Counted from the first letter of the stretch, positions 25,606 through 34,412 are shown. The stretch: 64,000 bases of DNA from CAZWRN01 sp964636275 (GCA_964636275.1 CAZWRN010000002.1:1-64000); one strand, 5' to 3'. Numbers and translations: made by a program. The notes: a model not told the origin generated them from the sequence alone.

Positions 25606-26173
25606 ACCCTTTTTTCATCAGCTCATATATTTCCCAATTTGGTAACTCGGTTGGTTTTTCTACAATTAGACTTCTTAATTGATGGGGATTTTCCAAATGA
25701 GCTAAATGAGCTCGAGCAATTTCAGATGTACCACCTTTAAATAAAACCCTTTGCGTTCCTTGGGTGGCTAATATTCTTCTAACATCTACCCACACTGGTT
25801 CACCTACCTCATGGTCAAACGAACCTCTTCTAAATTGGCTGTCTTGAGTTGCCGAAATCTGATAAGCATGTAGCCAAGCACCTACCTCTGGTTTTGATAC
25901 CCGGACTATAGAAAGTTTCGCTGATTCAAGCGGATGAGGAATTGCAATACGTCCCGCAGTAACGGCAACTTCTTCCTGTAATAACCGATCCATAGCCTGA
26001 GCATGAGATTCTCCTGGTTCAACAGTTTCATAAGGAAATCCTAATTGGCCCTGAAGCTTACCTGATTCCTCTTTAGAATTTTTTTCAGTAGTCATTAATA
26101 CCTGATGTGGATTATTTTGGCGGTAAATAACAGCACCAACACCAGATATTAGTTCAACTCGACTATCGATCAT
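25520..26173 (-). CDS. Nudix-like hydrolase with atypical Nudix box
   Basis: 217 residues from the ATG at 26173, chosen because TATAAT ends exactly 6 nt upstream; the longer frame to 26245 would run into the ispG start. The N-terminal half has a Nudix-like box around GFPYETVEPGES, DRLLQEEVAV: the GE and EE pairs are present but the canonical RE is RL. The C-terminal 80 residues do not match a family I know. The gene ends 86 bp inside the 3' end of the convergent kinase gene. The substrate is unknown; reduced or altered catalysis is possible. Confidence 0.65.
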   Translation of the reverse strand: MIDSRVELISGVGAVIYRQNNPHQVLMTTEKNSKEESGKLQGQLGFPYETVEPGESHAQAMDRLLQEEVAVTAGRIAIPHPLESAKLSIVRVSKPEVGAWLHAYQISATQDSQFRRGSFDHEVGEPVWVDVRRILATQGTQRVLFKGGTSEIARAHLAHLENPHQLRSLIVEKPTELPNWEIYELMKKGFTQIEALSQLGIDPTPFLRSEVLIHSLK

Positions 26174-26238
26174 GCCTAAATTATACCAGATTATGGGCTT
26201 TTTTGTGGGTTTTTTATATTTTTTGGGACTAATAGTAT

Positions 26239-27456
26239 ATGCCAAATTTTTTTCCTGAACGAAGAGTTACTCGCAGTATAACAGTCGGTTCGGTTAAAAT
26301 TGGTGACAAGTATCCAGTTAGTATCCAGTCTATGATCACTGCCGAAACAAGGGACACCCAATCGGCCGTTCAGCAAATCATCCAACTTCATAAATCGGGG
26401 GCGGAGATTGTTAGAGTTACAACCCCGACTATTTCTGATGCTAAAAATTTAGCTCAGATTAAAAAACAATTAACCACATCCTATCAAGATGTGCCTTTAG
26501 TGGCTGACGTACATCATCAAGGATCAGCTATAGCTATTGAGGCCGCACATTATGCTGATAAAATTCGTATCAATCCCGGACTTTTAGTTTACTCAAAAGC
26601 ACAACTCGACTATTCCCCATCTGATATTGAAAGAGAACAAGAAGCTATAGCTGGTGCGCTTGAACCAATTATTGCTGCCTGTATTGATCGCGGAATACCG
26701 ATGCGGATTGGGGTGAATCATGGGAGTTTATCTCCTCGTTTAATGTATATGTACGGAGATACTCCTGAAGGAATGGTTCAATCGGCTATGGAGTATTTAC
26801 AATTAAGTCAGGATTTGGGTTTTACAGATTTGATAGTATCTATGAAAGCCAGTCGTGTCAATGTAATGCTGGCTGCTAATCGGCTTATGGCAAAAACTAT
26901 GGATGACGCTGGAATGAATTATCCAATGCATTTAGGTGTAACAGAGGCCGGACAAGGTGATTATGCCCGGACTAAAAGTGCAATTGGGATTGGATCACTT
27001 CTAGCAGATGGGATTGGAGATACAATTCGGGTTTCCTTAACAGAGGATCCGGTAAAAGAAGTAACTGCCTGCAACGATATTCTTCAAGCGGTTGGTCTTC
27101 GTAAAACTAAAGCGGAAATTATTAGTTGTCCAGGATGTGGTCGGACAAAATTTGATTTACCAAATGTTACAGAAATGGTTACTCAAAAGTTTGGCCATTT
27201 AAAAGTCGATTTAGCTGTCATGGGCTGTATGGTCAATGGCCCTGGTGAAATGGCTGATGCTGAGTATGGCTATGTGGGTAAAGGTGGGGGTATGGTGGGA
27301 CTGTATCGAGGAAAATCTGAAATTGCTTTAGTCCCCCAACAAGAAGCAGTATCTGCATTACAAAAATTAATAGAAGCTGATGGAAAATGGAGTGAACCAC
27401 CTATCGTTTCTTCGACCGGAATGTTGCGTGTCTTAAATGATCGGCCTCGATTTTAG
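26239..27456 (+). CDS. ispG: 4-Hydroxy-3-methylbut-2-enyl diphosphate synthase
   Basis: 405 residues, normal for the bacterial two-domain enzyme. Catalyses the penultimate MEP step, reducing the cyclic MEcPP to HMBPP with an Fe-S cluster. N-terminal TIM barrel: VSIQSMITAETRDT, ADVHHQGS, RINPG. C-terminal cluster domain: SCPGCGRTKFDL and AVMGCMVNGPGEMADAEYG, giving three cluster Cys plus the conserved Glu. A TAGTAT lies immediately before the ATG. Divergent from the Nudix gene by 65 bp. Earlier MEP enzymes are not in this window. Confidence 0.95.
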   Translation: MPNFFPERRVTRSITVGSVKIGDKYPVSIQSMITAETRDTQSAVQQIIQLHKSGAEIVRVTTPTISDAKNLAQIKKQLTTSYQDVPLVADVHHQGSAIAIEAAHYADKIRINPGLLVYSKAQLDYSPSDIEREQEAIAGALEPIIAACIDRGIPMRIGVNHGSLSPRLMYMYGDTPEGMVQSAMEYLQLSQDLGFTDLIVSMKASRVNVMLAANRLMAKTMDDAGMNYPMHLGVTEAGQGDYARTKSAIGIGSLLADGIGDTIRVSLTEDPVKEVTACNDILQAVGLRKTKAEIISCPGCGRTKFDLPNVTEMVTQKFGHLKVDLAVMGCMVNGPGEMADAEYGYVGKGGGMVGLYRGKSEIALVPQQEAVSALQKLIEADGKWSEPPIVSSTGMLRVLNDRPRF

Positions 27457-27544
27457 AAATTTCTAGAGATTGTGTTTAAAAATTTCATATATTTAGAAAC
27501 AGGAAGCAAATGAGAACTAATGAGCTATTAGCAAGTTTACCAAA

Positions 27545-28093
27545 TTAGGAATTAAAGAAACCAGCTTCTTTTAAAACTTTTGCTCCAGCAACTGTCCATG
27601 GAGAATAGTTATTCGGATTTTTTTCTACATCTTCAATAAACTCTTTTTTACTCATCCATTTGTATCCATATCCAACTTCTTCGTTCAGTTTAAAATCACC
27701 ATTGTATTCCCCTACCAACATTGCACAGTGCTCATTTTCACATAGCTCTCCGTAGGTAGCAAAGTAATCAAAGAAACCATAATTTTTGAGCGGCATTTTT
27801 TCAGAAATCTGGTATTCTCGCTCTAATGATCTCCAAGAGGCATCTTCAACTGTTTCATCAGTTCCATCGGGATTATGCAAAGGATGAGTTGAAGCAGTCA
27901 TATCCCAAACATCATCAAATACTCGGTGTTTTCTTCGTTGGATAAGTAACTCGCCTTTTGAATTAATAAGTTGAACGGTAATAGCCAAATGACGTTGGCC
28001 TTTACCAGTGTGACCAACCCATTTAGGTATGTACTCGCCTTTGAATTCACCATTTTCGTCTACTGCTAATATAATTTGATCGTCTTGACTCAT
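27545..28093 (-). CDS. idi: Type 1 isopentenyl-diphosphate isomerase-like protein lacking the catalytic Cys
   Basis: 182 residues, Nudix fold of the IDI-1 type. It aligns with the E. coli enzyme through LAITVQLINSKGELLIQRR, the His-containing THPL, ENEHCAM (metal/catalytic Glu) and the C-terminal YSPWTV with the conserved Trp. At the position of the catalytic Cys (VCGHP in E. coli) it reads ASTHP, so Cys is replaced by Ser. That Cys is essential in studied enzymes. The protein may be a weak isomerase, use another acid, or be a repurposed Nudix hydrolase. It overlaps the ispH stop by 4 bp (ATGA), so the two are translationally coupled, which supports an isoprenoid role. Confidence 0.75.
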   Translation of the reverse strand: MSQDDQIILAVDENGEFKGEYIPKWVGHTGKGQRHLAITVQLINSKGELLIQRRKHRVFDDVWDMTASTHPLHNPDGTDETVEDASWRSLEREYQISEKMPLKNYGFFDYFATYGELCENEHCAMLVGEYNGDFKLNEEVGYGYKWMSKKEFIEDVEKNPNNYSPWTVAGAKVLKEAGFFNS

Positions 28094-29139
28094 ATTACTT
28101 TCTCTCTGTAGTCTACCACTTTTGGTTGACGTCTCGGAAACGTTGTTGGTTCAGATGCTACACTTAATCTTCTGGGTTCATACCCCAGTTTTGCTAATAC
28201 TTTCATTGCCTCCATTGGAACTTCTGGTGGAGCTGATGCTCCAGCAGTTATTGCGACTAGCTTTTTACCTTCTACTATCTGCGGAGTAAGTAAATCAGCT
28301 GTTTCTAAAAGATGCGTTTGTACACCAGCAGCTTCAGCAATTTTCTTTAGCTGTTTAGTATTAGAGCTTATTTCTGATCCAAATGCAACCATTAGATCAG
28401 GATTCAATGCCAAGACAGCTCTTAAGGCACTTTGTCTATTTTTAGTTGCATAACAAACATCCCCTTCGGGAGGGATTTTTATTCCAGGAACTTTTTCTTT
28501 AATCAATTCAATCCATTGATTGGCTTCTTGAATATTGAGAGTTGTTTGGGTATCTACGGCATATGAAGTATTTGGCTCAGCAACTAATTTATTTATGTCA
28601 TCAGGACTAGTAATTGGCACTACTACATCAGGAGCACTTTTAATAAATCCAACTACTTCTTTGTGACCTTTTATTAAATCATCCTCTTTACAGATGTAAA
28701 GTACTTTTGGTCTGAGCCCCTCTTCTGATGCTTCAGCGATATGTCTATCTCGTCTGACATGTGCCACTTCAACTAATGGACACGTACTATCTACAACTTT
28801 TAATCCCCTAGCAGCTAAAACATCCCGATCAGGATACGACAATCCATGCGCACTAATCATGGCGACTTCTCCCAATGGGACTTCTTCAGGTTTTTCTACA
28901 AAAACCATACCCTGTCGACGTAGTCCTTCGACTACCAAATTATTATTGACTAACGTCCCCACTCCCCACAATTTCCGGGCTCCTCCAGGGACTATTCCTT
29001 CAGCCGCCATAGTCTTTTGGGCATTTTCAATTGACCAAGCAACTCCAGCACAAGCGGCCAAAGGATATGCCTGCAGAGCAATTTTTCTCCCAGATTTTAA
29101 ATCGTCTGGCGAAAATGGTCTAATATCTGGTTTTGACAT
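28090..29139 (-). CDS. ispH: 4-Hydroxy-3-methylbut-2-enyl diphosphate reductase
   Basis: 349 residues. Final MEP step: Fe-S-dependent reduction of HMBPP to IPP and DMAPP. Cluster Cys are seen in AACAGVAWSIE, DSTCPLVEVAH and DVCYATKNRQ. Substrate residues are in SAHGLSYP, GHKEVVG (His and Glu), QTTLN and ITAGASAPPE. N- and C-termini are each longer than in E. coli (316 residues). Transcribed from a strong promoter (29156-29184) with the idi-like gene behind it. Unlike most first genes here it has a roughly 15 nt gap from -10 to ATG. Confidence 0.93.
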   Translation of the reverse strand: MSKPDIRPFSPDDLKSGRKIALQAYPLAACAGVAWSIENAQKTMAAEGIVPGGARKLWGVGTLVNNNLVVEGLRRQGMVFVEKPEEVPLGEVAMISAHGLSYPDRDVLAARGLKVVDSTCPLVEVAHVRRDRHIAEASEEGLRPKVLYICKEDDLIKGHKEVVGFIKSAPDVVVPITSPDDINKLVAEPNTSYAVDTQTTLNIQEANQWIELIKEKVPGIKIPPEGDVCYATKNRQSALRAVLALNPDLMVAFGSEISSNTKQLKKIAEAAGVQTHLLETADLLTPQIVEGKKLVAITAGASAPPEVPMEAMKVLAKLGYEPRRLSVASEPTTFPRRQPKVVDYREKVI

Positions 29140-29155
29140 AAAAACTTTCTGAGCA

Positions 29156-29184
29156 GTTATATATTAGTCGTTTTGAATTGTCAA
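29156..29184 (-). promoter_or_regulatory. Sigma-70 promoter for ispH-idi
   Basis: On the minus strand TTGACA (29184-29179), a 17 bp spacer, and TATAAC (29161-29156). It is a near-consensus promoter. The predicted start leaves a leader of about 10 nt before the ispH ATG, containing AGAAAG but no strong Shine-Dalgarno. Confidence 0.7.
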
Positions 29185-29205
29185 AACCCACGCCGAGTTA
29201 GTAAA

Positions 29206-29856
29206 TTAATCCAACTGTAATATGTGCTGTAAAATGAGCTGGTGCTTCTTAAAATCCCTCACGATGTAATGAGCAATTTCTGGGATTTTTTGATCATTTG
29301 AAGTAAGTAAACCTATGGTATACATCCCCCCTCTTTTGCCCGCTTCTACTCCATGATAGGCATCTTCAAAAACGACACATTCTGATGGATTCATACCGAG
29401 CCGATTTGCAGCGGTGAGAAAAAGTTCGGGGTCGGGCTTTGGTTTTCTAAAATCATTTCCTGATACTATTGTATAAAAAAAATGATCAAGTTTAGTTTTA
29501 TTTAAAACAAATGGTGCATTTTTACTCGATGAAGCCGCCGCGATATAAAATAAATTTTTACCTAAATTCTGTAAAAAAAGTTTAACTCCTGGTAACGGTT
29601 TGGGTGGTTTATGATCAACCATTTCTAAAAAGTAATTTTGCTTTATTTCAGCTAATCTATCAAGATCCTCATCACCCACATCGGTTAAAACATTTTTGAT
29701 ACCAATCGCTCTGGGGAGTCCATTTACTTTTTCCAGGTAATCTTCAAAGTTAAATAAAGCCCCAGCCTCCTGAAACATTTTTTGCCAGGCCAAAAAATGA
29801 TAAGGAACTGTATCTACTAAAACACCATCGACATCAAAAATCACAGCTTTTTTCAT
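29206..29856 (-). CDS. HAD-superfamily phosphatase/phosphomutase (beta-phosphoglucomutase-like)
   Basis: 216 residues, the usual size. Motif I FDVDGVLVDT gives the nucleophile Asp and the general acid Asp two residues later. Motif II is AAASSS, motif III the Lys in RKPKPDPELF, and motif IV VVFEDAYHGVEA. A helical cap lies between motifs I and II (about 15-85). This subfamily includes beta-phosphoglucomutases and sugar-phosphate phosphatases; the cap alone does not settle which. It follows the HAD/kinase fusion gene by 2 bp, in the same operon. Confidence 0.85.
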   Translation of the reverse strand: MKKAVIFDVDGVLVDTVPYHFLAWQKMFQEAGALFNFEDYLEKVNGLPRAIGIKNVLTDVGDEDLDRLAEIKQNYFLEMVDHKPPKPLPGVKLFLQNLGKNLFYIAAASSSKNAPFVLNKTKLDHFFYTIVSGNDFRKPKPDPELFLTAANRLGMNPSECVVFEDAYHGVEAGKRGGMYTIGLLTSNDQKIPEIAHYIVRDFKKHQLILQHILQLD

Positions 29857-29858
29857 AT

Positions 29859-31670
29859 TTAGGCGGCTATATGATGGGCTAATATAGGTCCGGCTGATGA
29901 TTCACCGGCCATCACCATCGCTAATAGACCACTCTCGACATTCCCCCTGAGGGTGCTCAGTGCAATCTCTCTCAAGAAAGAGCCCGTCGCATAGGTTTTT
30001 ATTCGTCTAAGGAAATCCGGATCTTTTAATACATGAGAGAACTCTTTAGACCTACCAGCAACATACTGATGGAGGTTATCAGCTACCTGACTAAATTCAC
30101 CCTTCATCCTTATTCCCACGGCCCCTTCATAGACACCGATGCCATCCACCTGGATACTGGATGCCGTAGTTGATGATCGATGCTTCGACATTCGAACATA
30201 GCTTTCAGCTGGATCCCCCAACCCACTCCATTCAGCGTCTATCAATGACCAGTTATTTTTTTCAGTGTTGAAAATAATATTAGATCCCGTAGCATCACCA
30301 TGAACGCCGATCAGGTACTTAGGAGGCTGTTGTAACAGTTGATCAACAGATAGCATCATGTCGGCCAATGATGGTAATTTTCTTCCTCCCATACGGAGTG
30401 GTAAGTTTTGTAAGGCTGTTTCTGATACACCAAAATAATAAGCCATTTGTCTGATGGCTTCAGGGATCATCTGCTGGGTTTCGGCCCACTCTTTACGTTG
30501 CATTGATTTATATACCTGTCCTTCAAATGGCTGTTTTGATTGCGTTGCCCACCACTGCTTTTTTATATCAAGGAGCTGCTGATAGATTGTCAGCGCCATA
30601 TTTGAATCAATATTTCCAGCTGCGAGTGCTTCCCGTAACGTTCTACCGCTTAAATGTGGTAATACTAGAAACCCTTTCTCTTCATCAAAGATATGCGGTT
30701 GTGGCATTTTTTCAGCTAAAGGCGTCTTGGATAAAAAGTGATAGCCCCTGATGTCATCTTTGACTCTGTCAGGCTGGGGAAAATTGTGTTTTACCACTAC
30801 CTGTTTATCACCGGTATCAACTAACGTGATATTACTTCCCGACATGCCTCCATGTTTCATTAAATTGGCCGATTTAATGGTCCCCGATATCCCGGCTGCT
30901 ACTCCTATTTGGGCAGGTAAAATATGATCAATCCCATCTACAATATGCCCTGCCTGAGCATACAATTCTTGGTTGTAGTCAGCAGTCCTAAACAGAGTAT
31001 TATCAAAATCAAGCAACCATCCGGTTTTCCCTTTAGGTGTTTTTAGATCACGTATGTCCGATATACTTCCTATCGTCTGGGTATCCTGCAGGAAATCTTC
31101 AAGTGTCATCCCACTAGGAGCTTTGTCTTTGTACACTCCGTATCTTGCCCAAATAACTGAGATATCCAGATCAGATGGTATTTTACCTTCAGCCTTAAGC
31201 TCCCTTAAGCGAGCTTTAACATCTTTTATGTTTCCGGCTTTGTCATCTACCACAACTACTTTTTCAACTCCTTTATCACGCATTCTATTGACGGTCTGAT
31301 CGATATCAGTTACTTTATCCATCTGAGCCGTTACCGAAAAACGTCTTCTATCGGTATTGGAAAAAGCTCGCCTGGCACTACTTATCCCACTACCTGCTAT
31401 TTTATAAAGCTGATTTAAGGGATGTCCCTGAGTCCAGACAGTTACCTGATCTCCTCGGTTCATAAGATCCTGGGCTGTAGCAATTGCACCAGCAAATAAA
31501 TGGTCCGGACGGCTGATCCGTCTGGCCGCATAGACAATTTCTTCTGGGTGGCTAAAGCCAGTTTTCTTTTGGATCTCAGCGGCTACTTTTACAAAGTCAG
31601 TACAACCATTGAGTATCTCGCCTTCTCGATAGATCTGAGTGATCTGTCTTAATGTATCTGGAGATGCCAT
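29859..31670 (-). CDS. Fusion of a permuted HAD-like domain and an aminoglycoside-phosphotransferase-like kinase
   Basis: 603 residues. Residues about 50-230 carry HAD-type motifs in unusual order: QVTVWTQG (motif II-like, about 75-82), VVVVDDKAGN (motif IV-like, about 138-147), and only then LLDFDNTLFRT (motif I, Asp221 and Asp223). Motif I is normally N-terminal, so the domain looks circularly permuted. Residues about 275-560 form an APH/choline-kinase-like fold: VVVKHNFP (Lys), IGVHGDATGSNIIF (catalytic Asp459, Asn464) and LIDAEWSGLGDPA (metal Asp478). The substrate is unknown. Co-operonic with a normal HAD phosphatase 2 bp downstream, which suggests a small-molecule phosphorylation/dephosphorylation pair. 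Confidence 0.72.
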   Translation of the reverse strand: MASPDTLRQITQIYREGEILNGCTDFVKVAAEIQKKTGFSHPEEIVYAARRISRPDHLFAGAIATAQDLMNRGDQVTVWTQGHPLNQLYKIAGSGISSARRAFSNTDRRRFSVTAQMDKVTDIDQTVNRMRDKGVEKVVVVDDKAGNIKDVKARLRELKAEGKIPSDLDISVIWARYGVYKDKAPSGMTLEDFLQDTQTIGSISDIRDLKTPKGKTGWLLDFDNTLFRTADYNQELYAQAGHIVDGIDHILPAQIGVAAGISGTIKSANLMKHGGMSGSNITLVDTGDKQVVVKHNFPQPDRVKDDIRGYHFLSKTPLAEKMPQPHIFDEEKGFLVLPHLSGRTLREALAAGNIDSNMALTIYQQLLDIKKQWWATQSKQPFEGQVYKSMQRKEWAETQQMIPEAIRQMAYYFGVSETALQNLPLRMGGRKLPSLADMMLSVDQLLQQPPKYLIGVHGDATGSNIIFNTEKNNWSLIDAEWSGLGDPAESYVRMSKHRSSTTASSIQVDGIGVYEGAVGIRMKGEFSQVADNLHQYVAGRSKEFSHVLKDPDFLRRIKTYATGSFLREIALSTLRGNVESGLLAMVMAGESSAGPILAHHIAA

Positions 31671-31765
31671 ATTGAGTCTGAAAAACAGCTTAATCTTTTA
31701 ACTCAACAGTTACTTGACGATATTTTTACAAAAAAAACACAAAATGGAGACAAAAATTGGACAAA

Positions 31766-32992
31766 TTAGTCGGATGTTACTGCATCAGGAAGTGAGATCT
31801 TATGTTTGTCGGTCGAAGTCTGATAAGGATAAAGCGTGGTTGCCAATGTTATTAAAGCTGCAAATATAAACACCATAACAAATGGTAATTTAAACCAAAA
31901 AAGTATACCTAATACAAAAAGAAAGGCTGCTCGAGGTGCCGACATACCGATCTCTCTCTGGAAAATATAGGCTACCAGATCTTCGTGTCTAGCTCTCCCA
32001 TAGATCGTGGCATCCAGAGACACAACCACCCCGGAACGAGTCACAGCATAAATGGCTGACATTATGTAGACATGAATAGGGGCATAGATCATAGTTGTGA
32101 TAACCCAAGCAATTGCATCCAGTGGCGCAAAAATATGGGTTATTCTTTTTGGGCCAAATTTATCAATAGCTAACCCTATCAAAAAAGTTACTGCCATCGA
32201 AAAAAAAGCGACTAGTGAACCGACAAATCCAACTCCAATAATTCCTGACATAATTGTTAAAATAAAAATCGGCAAAAAGATAACTGCAACCAAATCAGCA
32301 ATACTGTCTGCACCCATAGCAACAAAACTTTTCCATTCTCTTCTTGGCGAAAGTGTCATTACCGTTTTTAAAAGATGAATTTCTATATTATTTTGCTGGC
32401 GTGGCAGAAATCTTAAGGGAATTATAGCTACGATAACTAGTGCGGATAGAAAGACAAACAGATACTCAAAACCCCAAAAACTAATAATCAAACTCCCAAA
32501 AGCAGGTCCTCCAATAGATGCAATGGCTTGCAAGACGGCACTAATTGATAGCTCAGCTCCCTGCTTTTTGTCATCGCTGAGGTGACTAAAGTAGACATGA
32601 TAAGCTGTCCAGTAGAGACCAATCGCCATTCCGCCAAAGATGGTTGAGATCGGTAAAAAGATGAAGTCATACTTTCCTAGTGAAAGTATGATGTAAAACA
32701 TTACCAGCGATATACTCCCCCAAAAAATTGCAAACTTGAGACCTTTTTTTGCAATCAGCCAGACAGTCGGTGCGATTGAAAGTGCGTCGAAGATATACAC
32801 TAAACAAAGTATGAATGCCACAATACTCAGTGCCTGATGGTATTCAAAACCATGGTTACGAGCCAGTTGGAGGATATATATACCATTAAAAAGCTGGAAC
32901 ATCGAGACAGCAAAATATCGAATGATTGCATGCAGATAAAAAGCCCCTAAATATCGGAATTGTCTTTTATGAAGTAAAGACAGATGTAGCAT
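31766..32992 (-). CDS. Major facilitator superfamily transporter
   Basis: 408 residues with about twelve hydrophobic helices in two six-helix halves separated by a loop near residues 195-215. The cytoplasmic loops carry basic residues, e.g. DKFGPKRITH between helices 8 and 9, as in motif A of the second half. TAAACT ends 6 nt before the ATG. The substrate is not predictable. The 95 bp between this gene and the HAD/kinase fusion hold no recognisable element. The sequence differs from the other MFS gene at 49246-50640. Confidence 0.8.
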   Translation of the reverse strand: MLHLSLLHKRQFRYLGAFYLHAIIRYFAVSMFQLFNGIYILQLARNHGFEYHQALSIVAFILCLVYIFDALSIAPTVWLIAKKGLKFAIFWGSISLVMFYIILSLGKYDFIFLPISTIFGGMAIGLYWTAYHVYFSHLSDDKKQGAELSISAVLQAIASIGGPAFGSLIISFWGFEYLFVFLSALVIVAIIPLRFLPRQQNNIEIHLLKTVMTLSPRREWKSFVAMGADSIADLVAVIFLPIFILTIMSGIIGVGFVGSLVAFFSMAVTFLIGLAIDKFGPKRITHIFAPLDAIAWVITTMIYAPIHVYIMSAIYAVTRSGVVVSLDATIYGRARHEDLVAYIFQREIGMSAPRAAFLFVLGILFWFKLPFVMVFIFAALITLATTLYPYQTSTDKHKISLPDAVTSD

Positions 32993-33033
32993 GCAATTAG
33001 TTTACAGTGCTTATGATGGTTGTAACAATAGAC

Positions 33034-33063
33034 AGTTATCTGCTATCTGTGATCGGTTATCAG
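33034..33063 (+). repeat. Intergenic copy of a TATCAG-type short repeat
   Basis: A 30-base segment with units of the form TATC(A/T)G that matches, at 22 of 30 ungapped positions, a segment inside the tatD-like gene (38167-38196). It is part of a 135 bp gap between genes that also holds an 8 bp inverted repeat, CGGTTATC at 33054 and GATAACCG at 33117. It resembles the short palindrome-derived repeats that spread through many bacterial genomes. Confidence 0.5.
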
Positions 33064-33127
33064 AAGATAGTATGCCGGGTTTCAGTTGGCCTGTTTTAAC
33101 TGATTTACTGAAAACCGATAACCGACT

Positions 33128-33757
33128 TTATTCCATGGTTTTTTCAGGACCTTGGTTGATATGGCCTTGAATGAATTCTTCTATTTTGTCTTTATCAAAA
33201 TCGTTCAGTTTTTCCATATGTCGCCAGGCTGTCAGAGCTATCATACTATCCAAATTGGGTCTTGGTACAACTAGCAGTCTGACCTGGCCTTTAGCGTTAT
33301 AAACATCAGTTAAGTTATTCACCAGTTGTTTGCACTGATCAGATTTGAAATTGTCAGACAAAGTTGCCGCAGCAGAAGCGATTTGCTCAGCTGATTCAGT
33401 TGCCAGTTCCATTGGTCTGCCACTTGTCTGGGCATATGCAGTTGGGATGAGATTAAATCCGGTTGATTGGACATCACAGTTATAATGCAAGATGACATAA
33501 CCATGTTCCAAAGAGTGGACAAGATTGCGGTCATCTTTAGGAGTATCGTAGACTCCCCATTTGGTCCACTGAGCATAATGATTGCCAGAGGTAGGCGGAT
33601 TTGTCCCATACTGAACTTCCGTACCGATCTGCACGTGCTCTCTTCCCTCATCAGCCAGCTGAGTACCTGGTTTTGGCTTAGACTCATTGAACACCCAATA
33701 ACCCAAAATAACTAAAGAGACTAAAACAATAATTATGATTAATCTTTTTTCATTCAT
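33128..33757 (-). CDS. DUF3105-family membrane-anchored protein
   Basis: 209 residues: one N-terminal membrane helix (about 6-24), then a DUF3105 domain with the signature YGTNPPTSGNHYAQW, a TPKDDRNLVHSLEHGYV segment and a later pair of Cys (NCDVQST and the region ending SDQCKQL). The His-rich motif suggests metal binding. The domain should face outside. The biological role of DUF3105 is not established. A TATTAT lies about 13 nt before the ATG. Confidence 0.78.
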   Translation of the reverse strand: MNEKRLIIIIVLVSLVILGYWVFNESKPKPGTQLADEGREHVQIGTEVQYGTNPPTSGNHYAQWTKWGVYDTPKDDRNLVHSLEHGYVILHYNCDVQSTGFNLIPTAYAQTSGRPMELATESAEQIASAAATLSDNFKSDQCKQLVNNLTDVYNAKGQVRLLVVPRPNLDSMIALTAWRHMEKLNDFDKDKIEEFIQGHINQGPEKTME

Positions 33758-33810
33758 TAGCTTGAGGGATATAATATAGTATTATTAAAATAAAGTCGAG
33801 AGCTACCCCA

Positions 33811-34398
33811 TTAAAATCCACGTTCGTTGAACTGATTTTGCGCTTTCTCTAATCCTTCTTGCAGCCATACATCCAATGCCTGAACACATTTTTTAAGTAG
33901 AGCTTTTTTAGCAGATGTTTCTCCTGGGACAAAGTAATCAATTACAAATTTTTCAGCCTGAAAATCGATCTGTTTGCGTTCACCTGAAAAAGATTTTTGA
34001 TTGCCGATGCCTAGACGGAAACGAACAAACTGATCAGATTTCAGATGTTCAATAACAGATTCGACCCCATGATGACCAGCAGCCGATCCGCCCAAACGGA
34101 TTTTAATATGACCCAATATAATATCAAGTTCATCATGAATGATAACTACATTTTTGGGAGGAATTTTGTAAAAATTTGTAATCTTGGCAACAGAAATGCC
34201 AGACAGATTCATATAAGTCTGCGGTTTGGCTAAAACAATATCGCCAGTTTGGATCATTTCAGCTTTGAATTTTTTCTCGAGAGTAAACTCACCAAACGCT
34301 CTTTTATGAGCAAAATAGTCTAGAGCTTCAAACCCAAGATTATGACGAGTATTTGCGTATTTTTCACCGGGATTTCCTAGTCCAACTATTAGAAACAT
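33811..34398 (-). CDS. pth: Peptidyl-tRNA hydrolase
   Basis: 195 residues from the ATG at 34398. This start fits the family N-terminus (MFLIVGLGNPGEKYANTRHN) and lies 6 nt after a perfect TATAAT. It cleaves the ester bond of peptidyl-tRNAs released from stalled ribosomes. Visible are the catalytic His in TRHNLGF, PQTYMNLSG, the IIHDELD segment with the catalytic Asp, and GGSAAGHHGVES. The -10 lies just upstream of the stop region of the preceding HAD gene, so pth has its own promoter within a packed array. Confidence 0.95.
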   Translation of the reverse strand: MFLIVGLGNPGEKYANTRHNLGFEALDYFAHKRAFGEFTLEKKFKAEMIQTGDIVLAKPQTYMNLSGISVAKITNFYKIPPKNVVIIHDELDIILGHIKIRLGGSAAGHHGVESVIEHLKSDQFVRFRLGIGNQKSFSGERKQIDFQAEKFVIDYFVPGETSAKKALLKKCVQALDVWLQEGLEKAQNQFNERGF

Positions 34399-34412
34399 AC
34401 CAAGATTATACA

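Noticed and set aside
27457..27544. Possible terminator between convergent ispG and the idi-like gene
   Set aside because: Only weak AT-rich complementarity (TTTCTAGAGA region) and no clear stem with a T run.
33319..33687. 122-residue minus-strand frame
   Set aside because: Alternate frame of the DUF3105 gene, which has a recognisable domain; this one has none.
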